A stretch of 64,000 nucleotides of DNA from Flavobacterium sp. NRK1 (GCF_024054175.1 NZ_JAMXLA010000001.1:1533772-1597771), one strand, 5' to 3'; counted from the stretch's first letter, positions 1 through 10,145 are shown. Translations and numbers: made by a program. Notes: generated by a model not told the origin, from the letters alone.

Positions 1-3000
1 TCAACTGACGAGATCTGTATCAATGCTAATGATGGTAGTATTACAGTAACCCCAACAGATGGTACAGGCCCTTATGCTGTAAGTCTAAACGGAGGTACAT
101 TTACAACACCGCCATCTGCAGGCCCTATTACGATATCTAATCTTTCGGATACTACTTACACAATTGATGTAAGGGATGCTAACGGATGTACTTATACTTT
201 ACCTGCAGCTATAACAATTGCAGAGGGTGTGGATATTCAGGGTGATTATCAAATTTTCCCGACATGTACTAATAATGTAATTGGTAATATAGTATTCCCT
301 ACAGTTAATCCTAATATTCCTGCTAGTGATTTTGAGTGCGCTTTAGACGGAGGTATTTTTGAGCCTGCTGACAGTACTTTCTATCAGGATCTTAGTGCAG
401 GCTCACATACTATTACTTTCAGATATATAAACGGATGTACACAGGATGTAACTTTTACAGTCCCGGCTCTGTTGCCAATATCAGCTTCGATAGATTCTCA
501 AACTAATGTACTTTGCTTTGGCAATATCACAGGAGAGATCACAGTAATGGCTACAGGCGGTACAGGCACATTAAGCTATGCAATTTCAGATCAGACACCG
601 CCTGTATTTGGTACATATCAAAGCACAGGAGTATTTACAGGCCTTGCAGCAGGAGATTATACAATCAGTATAATGGATGATAATGTTGGATGTGAAACTC
701 AGTTAACAACAACTATTACTGAACCAACAGCAGCATTAACCGCTACAGCGAGTTCAACTAATGAGATCTGTATCAATGCTAACGACGGTACTATTACTGT
801 AGTCCCTGTAGGCGGTACAGCACCATATGAAACAAGCCTTAACGGTTCGGCCTTTGCATCGCAGTTAAGCTACACAGGCCTTGCAGATGCTGCTTACACA
901 ATAAATGTAAGGGATGCTAACGGATGTACTTATACTTTACCGGCAGCTATAACAATTGCAGAGGGTGTGGACATGCAGCCTGTAGCAACGGTAACTCCAA
1001 CGTGTGTATCAAACACACCGGATAACGATGTTACCATTGCCATTAATCCGGCAGTAGCTGTATCTGATGTAACGTACTCAATAGACGGAACGAATTACCA
1101 GGCATCGAACACCTTTACAGGGGTTAATCTTGGCGGAGGTACTTATACCGCTTATGCACAGTATGTAAACGGCTGTATCCAGACCACTACGTTCACGATC
1201 ATCGACAGACTGCCTGTAACAGCTACCGCAGCAGTAACAGCAGATGTGTTGTGTTATGGTACTACAACAGGAGAGATAACGGTAACGGCATCGGGCGGTA
1301 CTACACCACTTGAGTATGCTATCTCTACTGCTACACCACCGGTATTCACAACTTACCAGCCATCAAATGTATTTGCAGGCCTTGCGGCAGGCGATTACAC
1401 GATCAGTGTAAGAGATGCTATAGGCTGTGAGGTTGTAACAACAGTGCTTACGGTAACCCAGCCAACAGCAGCATTAACCGCTACAGCGAGTTCAACTAAT
1501 GAGATCTGTATCAATGCTAATGATGGTACAATAACCATAGTCCCTGTAGGCGGTACAGCACCATATGAAACAAGCCTTAACGGTTCGGCCTTTGCTGCAC
1601 AATTAAGCTACACAGGCCTTGCGGATGCTGCTTACACAATAGATGTAAGGGATGCCAACGGATGTACTTATACTTTACCGGCAGCTATAACAATTGCAGA
1701 GGGTGTGGACATGCAGCCTGTAGCAACGGTAACTCCAACATGTGTATCAAACACACCGGATAACGATGTTATTATTGCCATTAACCCGGCAGTAGCTGCA
1801 TCTGATGTAATGTACTCAATAGACGGAACGAATTACCAGGCATCAAACACCTTTACAGGAGTCAGCCTTGCAGGCGGTACTTATACCGCTTATGCACAGC
1901 ATGTAAACGGCTGTATCCAGACGACCACATTCACGATCATAGACAGACTGCCTGTAACAGCTACCGCAGCAGTAACAGCAGATGTATTGTGTTATGGCAA
2001 TACCACAGGAGAGATCACGGTAACAGCAACCGGCGGTACTACACCACTTGAGTATGCTATCTCTACTGCTACACCACCGGTATTCACTGCTTACCAGCCA
2101 TCGAATGTATTTGCAGGCCTTGCGGCAGGCGATTACACGATCAGTATAAGAGATGCTATTGGCTGTGAGGTTATAACAACAGTGCTTACGGTAACCCAGC
2201 CAACAGCAGCATTAACCGCTACAGCTACTTCAACTAATGAGATCTGTATCAATGCTAATGATGGTACAATCACTATAGTCCCTGCAGGCGGTACAGCACC
2301 ATATGAAACAAGCCTTAACGGTTCAGCTTTTGCAGCACAGTTAAGCTACACAGGCCTTGCAGATGCTGCTTACACAATAGATGTAAGGGATGCTAACGGA
2401 TGTACCTACACTTTACCGGCAGCTATAACAATTGCAGAGGGTGTGGATATGCAGCCTGTAGCAACGGTAACCCCAACGTGTGTATCAAACACACCGGATA
2501 ACGATATTACCATTGCCATTAACCAGGCAGTAGCTGCATCAGATGTAACGTACTCAATAGACGGAACGAATTACCAGGCATCGAACACCTTTACAGGGGT
2601 TAGCCTTGCAGGCGGTACTTATACCGCTTATGCACAGCATGTAAACGGCTGTATCCAGACGACCACATTCACGATCATAGACAGACTGCCTGTAACAGCT
2701 ACCGCAGCAGTAACAGCAGATGTATTGTGTTATGGTACTACAACAGGAGAGATCACAGTAACGGCATCGGGCGGTACTACACCACTTGAGTATGCTATCT
2801 CTACTGCTACACCACCTGTATTTACAACTTACCAGCCATCAAATGTATTTGCAGGCCTTGCGGCAGGTGACTATACGATAAGTGTAAGAGACGCTATAGG
2901 CTGTGAGGTTGTAACAACAGTGCTTACAGTAGCCCAGCCAACAGCAGCGTTAGCAGTTACAGTATCTAAAACAGATGAACAATGTCTTAATGCCAATGAT

Positions 3001-5319
3001 GGTACAATTACTATAGTTGCAACAGGCGGTACAGCACCATATCAATCAAGAATAGATTCGGCTGCAGCCTTTACAGCTCAGATGAATTATACAGCTCTTG
3101 CAGATGGTATATATGATGTAGAAGTAGTAGATGCTAACGGATGTTCTTACACAGAACAGATTACCATTGCAACAGGTATACAAATTCAGCCATCACTGCT
3201 TGTAACACAGCAATGTACTGAAACTACAATTGAAGTAAGTGTTAATCCTGCAGTTGTTACAGATGTAATGTATAGCCTGGATGGTGGAACGCCACAGTCA
3301 TCAAATACTTTTGTAGTAGATGGTCTTGATCCTGCGGTTACACATACAATTACGGTTACGCACATTCAGGGATGTAGTGAAGCGGTAGACTTTAACATAA
3401 ATCCTGTTATTCCGATTGTAATGAGTGCACCAACAGTAACAGATGTTGCCTGTCACGGTAAAGCTGTTGGAGCTATTCAGGTTAATGCAACAGGAGGAAC
3501 CGGACCATTACAGTATGCGATTACCTGGAATATCTGGCCAACACCTATTTATGGGCCGTCAAATAACTTTACCGATCTTTTAGCGGGTCAATATACTCTT
3601 TGGGTAAAAGACGCTATGGGTTGTGTGGTTACTACAACAGTAGATGTTTCAGAACCGGCCGAAGCTTTAACATTATCTGCTGTGGCAACAGCCGAAAGCT
3701 GTATTAATGCACATGATGGTACTATTACTATAACGCCACAAGGCGGAGTAGCGCCATATTCTACAGCGATTGTTTCGGCGGTTAACTTCCAACAGGATGT
3801 ACTAACATATTCAAGCCTGTTTGGTGGTACTTATGATGTGTATGTAAGAGATGCTAATGGCTGTTATGCAAAAACAACTGTTACTATAGAAAAAGGTGTT
3901 AACCTTAACCCTTACATACAAACAACCTTAAGCTGTGATAATAACAATCCGGTAAATACAGTAACTGTACTGCTTAATCCGGTTGTTCAAAACCTGGAGT
4001 ATTCATTAACAGGTGCAACGGGTTCATATACGGCTAATAATGTATTTGATATTGCCCCAGGCTCTTACACAGTATATGTTAAGCACATAAACGGATGTAC
4101 AGCACAATTAGACTTTACAGTTCAGGATCGTCCTGCGGTTGTAGCAACAGCATCGTCTGAAGATGCAACATGTAACGGCGTTAATAACGGAAGTATAACA
4201 GTAACGGCTTCAGGAGGAACAGGAACTCTTAAATATGGTATATCACCAGACTTTGCAATGACCCAGAATCCGGTGTTCAATAATCTGTTGGCAGGCAATT
4301 ATACCATAAGGGTAGAAGATGCTTACGGGTGTTATACAGAAGTTCCTGTGGTGGTAAATGAGCCTACAGCTATAGCTGTAACAGTTGTAGATGTACTGCA
4401 GGAAATATGTGTTAATGATGACAACGGTGTTATAGAAATAGGCATAACAGGAGGTACAGGACCTTATGCTACGAGTCTTACGCCTAATGGTGTTTTCGTA
4501 GAAGATCAGATCTTGTTTGATAATCTTGACGGAGGTGTTACTTATACTATTTATGTTAAAGATACTAATGGATGTACCACAACAATTGATGTTCCGCTTG
4601 ATGCGCCAATGGACATTAATGCAACGTCACAGGTAGTATATAATTGTAATGAAAATACAGTAACTATAGTAACAGATGGTAATATAGATCCTACTGAGCT
4701 TACGTATACTATAGAAGGTCCTAAAGGGAATAATCCTCCACAGACATCTAATGTATTTGCTAATCTTCAGGATGGTACCTATACTGTAGAAGTACTTCAT
4801 ATATCCGGGTGTACTGATACAACTTCATTTACAATCGAAAGTACGGACGAATTAACCCTTTTACTTGCAGAAAGCGGACTGAACCAGTTCAAAGCATCTA
4901 CATCGGGTGGTAAAGGACCTTATACTTACACTTTTGAAGGTAATGATATGGGAACCAAAAACACCTTTGTGTATGACCATAGCGGAACATATGTGGTAAC
5001 TGTAACTGATAGCAGGGGCTGTACTACAGAAGCATCTATAGAAGTTAAGTTTATAGATATTATAATACCGGATGTTATTACTCCTGGTGGAGACGGACAA
5101 AACGATACCTGGTCACCGGGCAATACCCAAAACTATCCTAATATCAATACCGATATATTTGACCGTTACGGTAGAAAAGTGGCAACACTTAGACAAGGTC
5201 AGGTATGGGATGGTAAGTATGAAGGAAATGAACTTCCTACGGGAGATTACTGGTACCTGATTAAGCTGGGAGATGCTGACAACAGGGAATTTGTAGGACA
5301 CTTCACTATTTACAGATAA
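1..5319 (+). CDS. SprB-like repeat adhesin with T9SS type B sorting domain (5' end missing)
   Basis: The reading frame is open from base 1, so this is the C-terminal about 1770 residues of a larger protein. It consists of repeated beta-rich modules with recurrent NGC, DANGC and GG-T-PL/PY motifs, typical of SprB repeats of Flavobacterium gliding adhesins. Each module carries spaced cysteines, which could form disulfides outside the cell. The last about 85 residues (from PDVITPGGDGQND to the end, with DIFDRYGRKV and PTGDYWYLI) are a T9SS type B C-terminal sorting domain, also called the gliding motility-associated C-terminal domain. The protein should be exported by the type IX system and displayed on the cell surface. 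The next gene encodes a PorP/SprF-type partner 76 bp downstream, the usual pairing. Role as motility adhesin versus another surface adhesin is inference. Confidence 0.9.
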   Translation, partial: STDEICINANDGSITVTPTDGTGPYAVSLNGGTFTTPPSAGPITISNLSDTTYTIDVRDANGCTYTLPAAITIAEGVDIQGDYQIFPTCTNNVIGNIVFPTVNPNIPASDFECALDGGIFEPADSTFYQDLSAGSHTITFRYINGCTQDVTFTVPALLPISASIDSQTNVLCFGNITGEITVMATGGTGTLSYAISDQTPPVFGTYQSTGVFTGLAAGDYTISIMDDNVGCETQLTTTITEPTAALTATASSTNEICINANDGTITVVPVGGTAPYETSLNGSAFASQLSYTGLADAAYTINVRDANGCTYTLPAAITIAEGVDMQPVATVTPTCVSNTPDNDVTIAINPAVAVSDVTYSIDGTNYQASNTFTGVNLGGGTYTAYAQYVNGCIQTTTFTIIDRLPVTATAAVTADVLCYGTTTGEITVTASGGTTPLEYAISTATPPVFTTYQPSNVFAGLAAGDYTISVRDAIGCEVVTTVLTVTQPTAALTATASSTNEICINANDGTITIVPVGGTAPYETSLNGSAFAAQLSYTGLADAAYTIDVRDANGCTYTLPAAITIAEGVDMQPVATVTPTCVSNTPDNDVIIAINPAVAASDVMYSIDGTNYQASNTFTGVSLAGGTYTAYAQHVNGCIQTTTFTIIDRLPVTATAAVTADVLCYGNTTGEITVTATGGTTPLEYAISTATPPVFTAYQPSNVFAGLAAGDYTISIRDAIGCEVITTVLTVTQPTAALTATATSTNEICINANDGTITIVPAGGTAPYETSLNGSAFAAQLSYTGLADAAYTIDVRDANGCTYTLPAAITIAEGVDMQPVATVTPTCVSNTPDNDITIAINQAVAASDVTYSIDGTNYQASNTFTGVSLAGGTYTAYAQHVNGCIQTTTFTIIDRLPVTATAAVTADVLCYGTTTGEITVTASGGTTPLEYAISTATPPVFTTYQPSNVFAGLAAGDYTISVRDAIGCEVVTTVLTVAQPTAALAVTVSKTDEQCLNANDGTITIVATGGTAPYQSRIDSAAAFTAQMNYTALADGIYDVEVVDANGCSYTEQITIATGIQIQPSLLVTQQCTETTIEVSVNPAVVTDVMYSLDGGTPQSSNTFVVDGLDPAVTHTITVTHIQGCSEAVDFNINPVIPIVMSAPTVTDVACHGKAVGAIQVNATGGTGPLQYAITWNIWPTPIYGPSNNFTDLLAGQYTLWVKDAMGCVVTTTVDVSEPAEALTLSAVATAESCINAHDGTITITPQGGVAPYSTAIVSAVNFQQDVLTYSSLFGGTYDVYVRDANGCYAKTTVTIEKGVNLNPYIQTTLSCDNNNPVNTVTVLLNPVVQNLEYSLTGATGSYTANNVFDIAPGSYTVYVKHINGCTAQLDFTVQDRPAVVATASSEDATCNGVNNGSITVTASGGTGTLKYGISPDFAMTQNPVFNNLLAGNYTIRVEDAYGCYTEVPVVVNEPTAIAVTVVDVLQEICVNDDNGVIEIGITGGTGPYATSLTPNGVFVEDQILFDNLDGGVTYTIYVKDTNGCTTTIDVPLDAPMDINATSQVVYNCNENTVTIVTDGNIDPTELTYTIEGPKGNNPPQTSNVFANLQDGTYTVEVLHISGCTDTTSFTIESTDELTLLLAESGLNQFKASTSGGKGPYTYTFEGNDMGTKNTFVYDHSGTYVVTVTDSRGCTTEASIEVKFIDIIIPDVITPGGDGQNDTWSPGNTQNYPNINTDIFDRYGRKVATLRQGQVWDGKYEGNELPTGDYWYLIKLGDADNREFVGHFTIYR
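724..2937 (+). repeat. Three tandem near-identical 738-bp modules (246 aa each)
   Basis: Units run 724-1461, 1462-2199 and 2200-2937, each starting at the codons for PTAAL. The spacing is exactly 738 bp each time. By eye, units 1 and 2 differ at about 14 of 246 residues. The fourth unit, from 2938, keeps the same spacing for its first motif but has diverged strongly. The preceding partial unit (motif CINAND at about base 16) is 753 bp before the first, so it is also diverged. Confidence 0.92.
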
Positions 5320-5330
5320 AAATTAATAAC

Positions 5331-5354
5331 GGCCACGCCTGTTAAGGTGTGGCC
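5331..5354 (+). other. Hairpin between adhesin and SprF-like gene
   Basis: A 9-bp stem GGCCACGCC / GGTGTGGCC (one G-U pair) with a 6-nt loop sits 11 bases after the adhesin stop. No T-run follows, so it is not a standard terminator. It may stabilise the adhesin mRNA end or reduce read-through into the partner gene. Confidence 0.45.
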
Positions 5355-5395
5355 TGCATTAAAAAAATCAATTTGGACAAAAACACACGCACAAA

Positions 5396-6340
5396 ATGAA
5401 AAAAATATATACCCTGTTAGTATTAGTTTTAGCTTTTCCATACTTAAATGCGCAGGAGCTTAACATTCCTACATTTACACAATACCTTGCAGATAACCCT
5501 TTTGTTATTTCTCCCGCTTATGCAGGTATCGGAGACCACGTTAAAATAAGGGCTAACGGACTTACGCAGTGGGTAGGAATTAAAGATGCACCTGATAACC
5601 AGTCGCTCGCTGCAGATATGAGAATATCAGCAAATAGCGGTATAGGAGTATTTTTATATAATGATAAAAACGGCTATACAAGGCAGTATGGTGGCAGGCT
5701 ATCTTATGCTCACCATATTATTCTTGATCCTTACTATGATCAGTACCTTTCATTTGGTATATCCTATAACCTTAACCAGTTTAAAATTGATACGGAAGAT
5801 ATACAAACTCCCGATCAGTCTATTACAAATAACAGATATACAGTAAACCATAACTTTGATGTGGCATTGCTTTATCGCTTTGAAGATTTTTATGCCAGCT
5901 TTACGGCGGGTAATATACTAAACAAGAATATAGACCTTTTTGCTACTAATGAACCTAAGCGGCTTAGAAATTACCAGTTATATACAGGTTATGTTTTTAA
6001 AAGCGGTGATGCTCTTGAAATAGAACCGTCGGCTTATGTTCAGTATTTTGAAAGTGACGGAAGGTCCAGTACCGACTTTAATATGAAGTTTCGTTTTCTT
6101 GATGGTGAAAACTATTACTGGGCAGGTATAAACTACCGTTTTCTTAACGACCAGTTTGGAGACCCATTAAATATTGGGCCAATGGTAGGTTTAAAAGTAT
6201 CTAACTTTTATTTTGCTTATTCATATCAAATAACTACTAACGAATTACTGGCTACAAACAGCGGAACCCACATGGTAACGCTTGGTATTGATATATTCCA
6301 GGGTGTAAGTGACTGTCCTTGTACACACGGAGCTCATTAA
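5396..6340 (+). CDS. PorP/SprF family type IX secretion membrane protein
   Basis: This 314-residue protein has an N-terminal signal peptide ending near LNAQ and then the family hallmark of an early segment TQYLADNPFVISPAYAG. The rest is predicted outer-membrane beta-barrel, with alternating aromatic strands ending in GIDIF. PorP/SprF proteins assist T9SS export or anchoring of a particular large adhesin, usually the one encoded just upstream. Here the upstream gene is exactly such an adhesin, with a type B sorting domain. The ATG at 5396 gives a clean signal peptide. It is probably co-transcribed with the adhesin, ending at the hairpin terminator at about 6404. Confidence 0.92.
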   Translation: MKKIYTLLVLVLAFPYLNAQELNIPTFTQYLADNPFVISPAYAGIGDHVKIRANGLTQWVGIKDAPDNQSLAADMRISANSGIGVFLYNDKNGYTRQYGGRLSYAHHIILDPYYDQYLSFGISYNLNQFKIDTEDIQTPDQSITNNRYTVNHNFDVALLYRFEDFYASFTAGNILNKNIDLFATNEPKRLRNYQLYTGYVFKSGDALEIEPSAYVQYFESDGRSSTDFNMKFRFLDGENYYWAGINYRFLNDQFGDPLNIGPMVGLKVSNFYFAYSYQITTNELLATNSGTHMVTLGIDIFQGVSDCPCTHGAH

Positions 6341-6403
6341 GATATTTATGATTCCCCTCTGAGCTTACTAATCTAAGCTCGTCACATTGTTGTGATTGTT
6401 TGT

Positions 6404-6438
6404 AAAAACCCTTAGGATGCCAATACTAAGGGTTTTTT
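6404..6438. terminator. Bidirectional rho-independent terminator
   Basis: A 12-bp stem (AAAAACCCTTAG / CTAAGGGTTTTT) encloses a 10-nt loop, with A-run and T-run flanks. It lies between the convergent SprF-like gene and MFS gene and can serve both. Confidence 0.88.
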
Positions 6439-6464
6439 GTAGATATGTATATTTGAAAAGTTCA

Positions 6465-7631
6465 TTATTTTTCCTTCAGGCCCCAAACGGCAATTGCTAA
6501 ACAGAAGATACCCCATGATAGTAATTGCCAGGTAACAAAATGCCACCCTCCTGCCTGCCAGCATTGTATGCCTACAAATGTACCCAAAGCGCCACCAATA
6601 AAATAACTGGTCATATAAGCTGTGTTAATACGGCTGTGGGCTGTGGCATCAAGCGTATAAATAGTTGCAACATTAGTAACCTGTGTTGCCTGTACACCTA
6701 CATCAAGCAATAATACGGCTACTGCAAAAGCAACAGTAGAAAGCGGATAAATTTGCACCAATACAATGCCAACCAATACAAGTGTTACAGAGAAAACCTG
6801 TGCACGGGCAGGACTGCCTTTATCGGCCAGTTTTCCAAAAAGGGGAGCCAGTAATGCGCCACCAATAGCTAATAAACCGAAAAGGCCAATAACATCTGAG
6901 CCATAGTTAAACGGTTCTCCGCTTAGGTGGAAAGTAAGCGTTGTCCAGAATGAACAGAAGATACCAAAAGCAAGGCCGCCTAAAAGTGCTGTTCGGCGTA
7001 ATAAAGAAAAGCGTCTTAATTGTTGTAATGATGAGCCGAGTAAGCGCAGATAATTACCTTCAAACATTACCTGCTGTTTATCAGGCAATGTAAAATATAA
7101 TAATAGCGAACTTATCATTACCAAGCCTGAAGATATACCATATACATAACGCCAGTTAAACCATTCGGCAATAAGCCCGCTAAAAACCCTTGCGGCCAAT
7201 ATGCCTACCAGTATTCCTGTAAAAATAATGCCCACATTATGCCCGCGTTTTTTACTGTCTAAACTGGCTGCCAATGGCAGTATAACCTGGGCGGCAACAC
7301 TAAGCAGTCCCATAATAAGGCTAAATGTACACATCCAGAAAAAATTCTGAACGAATGTAGTGCCTACAAGGGCCAGTACTAATATTATTTGTAACGCCAA
7401 TATTAATTTCCTGCGGTTTATTTTATCTCCCAAAGGAGTAATAAAAAATAAACCGAGACCATAGCCTGCCTGTGCAAGTACAGATATTATGCCCGCACGG
7501 CTTTCGGTAACGCCAAAATCAAGGGCAATATCTTTAAGTATGGGCTGGTTATAGTAAATGTTGGCAACACAAATTCCGGCAGCTGCCGACATAACGGCTA
7601 TCTGTGTCTTTGTAATAGGGATATCCTGCAT
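6465..7631 (-). CDS. MFS transporter (drug-efflux type)
   Basis: A 388-residue integral membrane protein with about 12 hydrophobic helices. The start of helix 1 contains ICVANIYYNQPIL, a pattern common in the DHA1-like branch of the major facilitator superfamily. The loop between helices 2 and 3 has GDKINRRKLIL, the MFS motif A. A longer reading frame goes back to 7712 but starts with TTG and adds a basic tail not expected for the family, so the ATG at 7631 (MQDIPITKTQ) is preferred. That leaves about 60 bp after cydB, probably the same transcript. Substrate cannot be told from sequence; export of a small hydrophobic compound is the family's usual role. Confidence 0.85.
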   Translation of the reverse strand: MQDIPITKTQIAVMSAAAGICVANIYYNQPILKDIALDFGVTESRAGIISVLAQAGYGLGLFFITPLGDKINRRKLILALQIILVLALVGTTFVQNFFWMCTFSLIMGLLSVAAQVILPLAASLDSKKRGHNVGIIFTGILVGILAARVFSGLIAEWFNWRYVYGISSGLVMISSLLLYFTLPDKQQVMFEGNYLRLLGSSLQQLRRFSLLRRTALLGGLAFGIFCSFWTTLTFHLSGEPFNYGSDVIGLFGLLAIGGALLAPLFGKLADKGSPARAQVFSVTLVLVGIVLVQIYPLSTVAFAVAVLLLDVGVQATQVTNVATIYTLDATAHSRINTAYMTSYFIGGALGTFVGIQCWQAGGWHFVTWQLLSWGIFCLAIAVWGLKEK

Positions 7632-7692
7632 GAATGAGAATGTTTTTGGAAATGTAAATTTCGGAATTATTCTTTTACGCTGATCCAGCTTC

Positions 7693-8721
7693 TTAGTTCC
7701 TTTCGTCCTCAAGAATTTTGATCATTTTAAACGACTTTAATAAATGAAATAACCCGGGTATAATAAGCAATCCGCCAATTATTAATGATATGCCAAGTAC
7801 ATCAATAACACTATCGGGTGCTTTGCCGTCAAGAAGGCTGATAGGGCCATTTTGTGTAATGATAAGATTAGGAAAATGTGTACCTACAGCAGCCCATAAT
7901 ATTAGTATCACCTGTATTCCTGCATATAAGCGACAGGTTATGGTATATCCTTTTTTAATGCTTTGCCAAAGTGGAAATAACAACAATCCGGATAATATTA
8001 CTGATCCGACAGCATAGTAGTTATGCAAAAAATCGTTAATAAATTTCATGTTTTCCACATATCCGGTAATAAGTACTGCCATACCTAATATAACTACTGC
8101 AAATGTGGCTATTCCGGCTTTACGCATATACATACGTTTTTCATATGTTGTAGCCTCGCCAATTAAAAAAGTAGCTGAAAGAAAAACACATAGCGCACTA
8201 AAAAAGCATCCTGCCAAAATAGGGAAGGGCTGTAACCATGTATGAATGTATATGTCGGCAAAACTGGCAGTAGTAAGTTCTTCGGGAATAATGATATTGC
8301 CGCTAATAAGTGTACCAAAGCACATTCCTAAAAAGATGGGGGTTACAAGACAGGAAAATTCGAACATACGATCGTAAAGTAACTGCGATTTATCTTTTAC
8401 AGCATCATAATGTCTAAAAACAAAAGCCACACCGCGCAGGGTAATGCCAAGTAGCACAAGCGTTAAAGGGATATGCAGGTAAATAATGATAATATTATAA
8501 AAGGCAGGAAATGCAATCCATAAAATTACTATTAGAATTATGATCCATATATGATTGGCCTCCCATACGGGTCCCATAACACTATATACTGTTTTCTTGA
8601 TCGATTTTTTATGCTCGGCAGAAGAAAATAACTCCAGTATGCCGGCACCAAAATCGGCACCACCTAGCAGTACATACAGGAAAAATGAAAACACGGTAAA
8701 AAACAATACTACATACAGCAT
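7693..8721 (-). CDS. cydB: Cytochrome bd ubiquinol oxidase subunit II
   Basis: A 342-residue membrane protein of about eight helices. Near the N-terminus GGADFGAGILELF and further on GPVWEANHIW are the conserved CydB signatures. It partners CydA in the bd-type quinol oxidase, which reduces O2 to water at high affinity without pumping protons. Length is normal for the family. It begins 5 bp after the cydA stop, so the two are one operon. The MFS gene follows, possibly co-transcribed. A C-terminal basic tail (KMIKILEDERN) is unremarkable. Confidence 0.97.
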   Translation of the reverse strand: MLYVVLFFTVFSFFLYVLLGGADFGAGILELFSSAEHKKSIKKTVYSVMGPVWEANHIWIIILIVILWIAFPAFYNIIIIYLHIPLTLVLLGITLRGVAFVFRHYDAVKDKSQLLYDRMFEFSCLVTPIFLGMCFGTLISGNIIIPEELTTASFADIYIHTWLQPFPILAGCFFSALCVFLSATFLIGEATTYEKRMYMRKAGIATFAVVILGMAVLITGYVENMKFINDFLHNYYAVGSVILSGLLLFPLWQSIKKGYTITCRLYAGIQVILILWAAVGTHFPNLIITQNGPISLLDGKAPDSVIDVLGISLIIGGLLIIPGLFHLLKSFKMIKILEDERN

Positions 8722-8726
8722 AGGGC

Positions 8727-10028
8727 TTAAATTTTAGTACGGTTAAGCGTTTTTATCTGGCGTACCATAAGCCAAGTTACCGCTATTGAAAGTGTTATAT
8801 AAAGCAAAACATACATATAAAAACTATATACCATTCCGGGCATAGGGGTAACAGCATCTTTAGTACGCATTACATTATATATTATCCAGGGCTGGCGGCC
8901 TACTTCGGTTACAATCCAGCCTGACTCCAATGCGAGGAAACCTACAGGACTTAATAAAGCAAAGTAGAGCCAGAATTTTTTGTTTTCCTGCCAATGCTTC
9001 TTTTTTATGCTTATAAAATATACAATTGCCGAAAACATAAGTAGTGTGCCTAACCCTACCATCATTTGAAAAGCGTAGTGGGTAATTGCTACAGGAGGGC
9101 GGTCTTCTTCAGGAAAATCATTTAGGCCTTTAACTTCAGCATTAAAATCGCCGAAAGAAAGGAAAGAGAGAGCTTTTGGTATTTCTATTTTGTGGGTCAC
9201 TTCTCTTTTTTCTTCGTCAACAATACCTGCTATATAAAGAGGCGCGCCGCGTTCGGTTTTATAATGCGCTTCCAGTGCGGCAAGTTTTGCAGGCTGGCGT
9301 TGTGCAATATCTTTGGCCGATAGGTCACCGCTTAAAGGTTGTAATACGGCTGCAATTGCTCCAAAGAGTATAGCAATTTTAAAAGCCTCTTTATGTAAAG
9401 GTGTATTCCTATTTTTATAAATCTGCCAGGCATGAATTCCTGCTACCGCAAACGATGTGGCTGCAAAAGCAGCAAGTGTCATATGCAAAGCCTGTGTAAA
9501 CCAGGCGGGATTGAGAAATGCTTTTACAGGATCTATATTCAGGAATTCGCCATTTACATAGTCAAAACCGGAAGGTGCATTCATCCAGCTATTGGCTGAA
9601 ACGACTAATATGCCGGATAGTATTCCTGATACTCCAACAATGATTCCTGTTGCAAGGTGAAATTTTTCATTAAGTTTATTCCATCCGTACAGATAAAAAC
9701 CTAATGCTACAGCTTCTATAAAAAAGGCTGCTCCCTCCAACGAAAAAGGCATTCCTATAATAGGGCCGGCATGCAGCATAAACTTTGGCCATAACAATCC
9801 TAGTTCAAATGAAAGTGCCGTGCCCGATACTGCACCCGTAACAAAAAATATGGCTACACCTTTTTGCCAAGATTTAGTAAGCGTTAAAAAAACAGGGTTT
9901 TTGGTTTTGAGCCATTTATAGTGTGATTTTACCATAAAAAAGGGCATTACCATACCTATACAGGCAAATACAATGTGAAAAATAAGGGTGAATGCCATCT
10001 GCATTCGTGCTGCATCTAAATTATCCAT
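8727..10028 (-). CDS. cydA: Cytochrome bd ubiquinol oxidase subunit I
   Basis: A 433-residue subunit binding haems b558, b595 and d. Visible family residues are the early His of FHIVFACIG (residue 18, haem b595 or d ligand equivalent), a second His in QALHMTLAA, and the GRQPWIIY motif near the C-terminus. The Q-loop between helices 6 and 7 is short and lacks the long C-terminal insertion of the E. coli protein; this short form is the usual one outside proteobacteria. Acts in the cytoplasmic membrane as the quinol-oxidising subunit. A Bacteroidota-type -7 element lies 24 bp before the ATG, marking the start of the cydAB transcript. Confidence 0.97.
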   Translation of the reverse strand: MDNLDAARMQMAFTLIFHIVFACIGMVMPFFMVKSHYKWLKTKNPVFLTLTKSWQKGVAIFFVTGAVSGTALSFELGLLWPKFMLHAGPIIGMPFSLEGAAFFIEAVALGFYLYGWNKLNEKFHLATGIIVGVSGILSGILVVSANSWMNAPSGFDYVNGEFLNIDPVKAFLNPAWFTQALHMTLAAFAATSFAVAGIHAWQIYKNRNTPLHKEAFKIAILFGAIAAVLQPLSGDLSAKDIAQRQPAKLAALEAHYKTERGAPLYIAGIVDEEKREVTHKIEIPKALSFLSFGDFNAEVKGLNDFPEEDRPPVAITHYAFQMMVGLGTLLMFSAIVYFISIKKKHWQENKKFWLYFALLSPVGFLALESGWIVTEVGRQPWIIYNVMRTKDAVTPMPGMVYSFYMYVLLYITLSIAVTWLMVRQIKTLNRTKI

Positions 10029-10051
10029 AGTACGGTCGTATTTAGGCCTAT

Positions 10052-10059
10052 CAAAGATA
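10052..10059 (-). promoter_or_regulatory. Probable cydA promoter -7 element
   Basis: On the minus strand this reads TATCTTTG, matching the Bacteroidota -7 consensus TAnnTTTG. There is no good TTTG at the usual -33 spacing, which would fit a promoter needing an activator. That last point is inference. Confidence 0.5.
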
Positions 10060-10145
10060 CTTCACAAACGCCGGATAACCGCATCTATAAGGCTAAAATA
10101 TGAACGGAATATTTTAATATTTCCTGCAGTAAAAACTTTATAAAT

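Noticed and set aside
724-2937. Possible CRISPR array
   Set aside because: The repeats are 738 bp long, coding, and in one continuous frame; no short repeat-spacer structure exists in the window.
7632-7712. Longer start for the MFS gene
   Set aside because: It begins with TTG, overlaps cydB, and adds a basic tail not seen in this transporter type.
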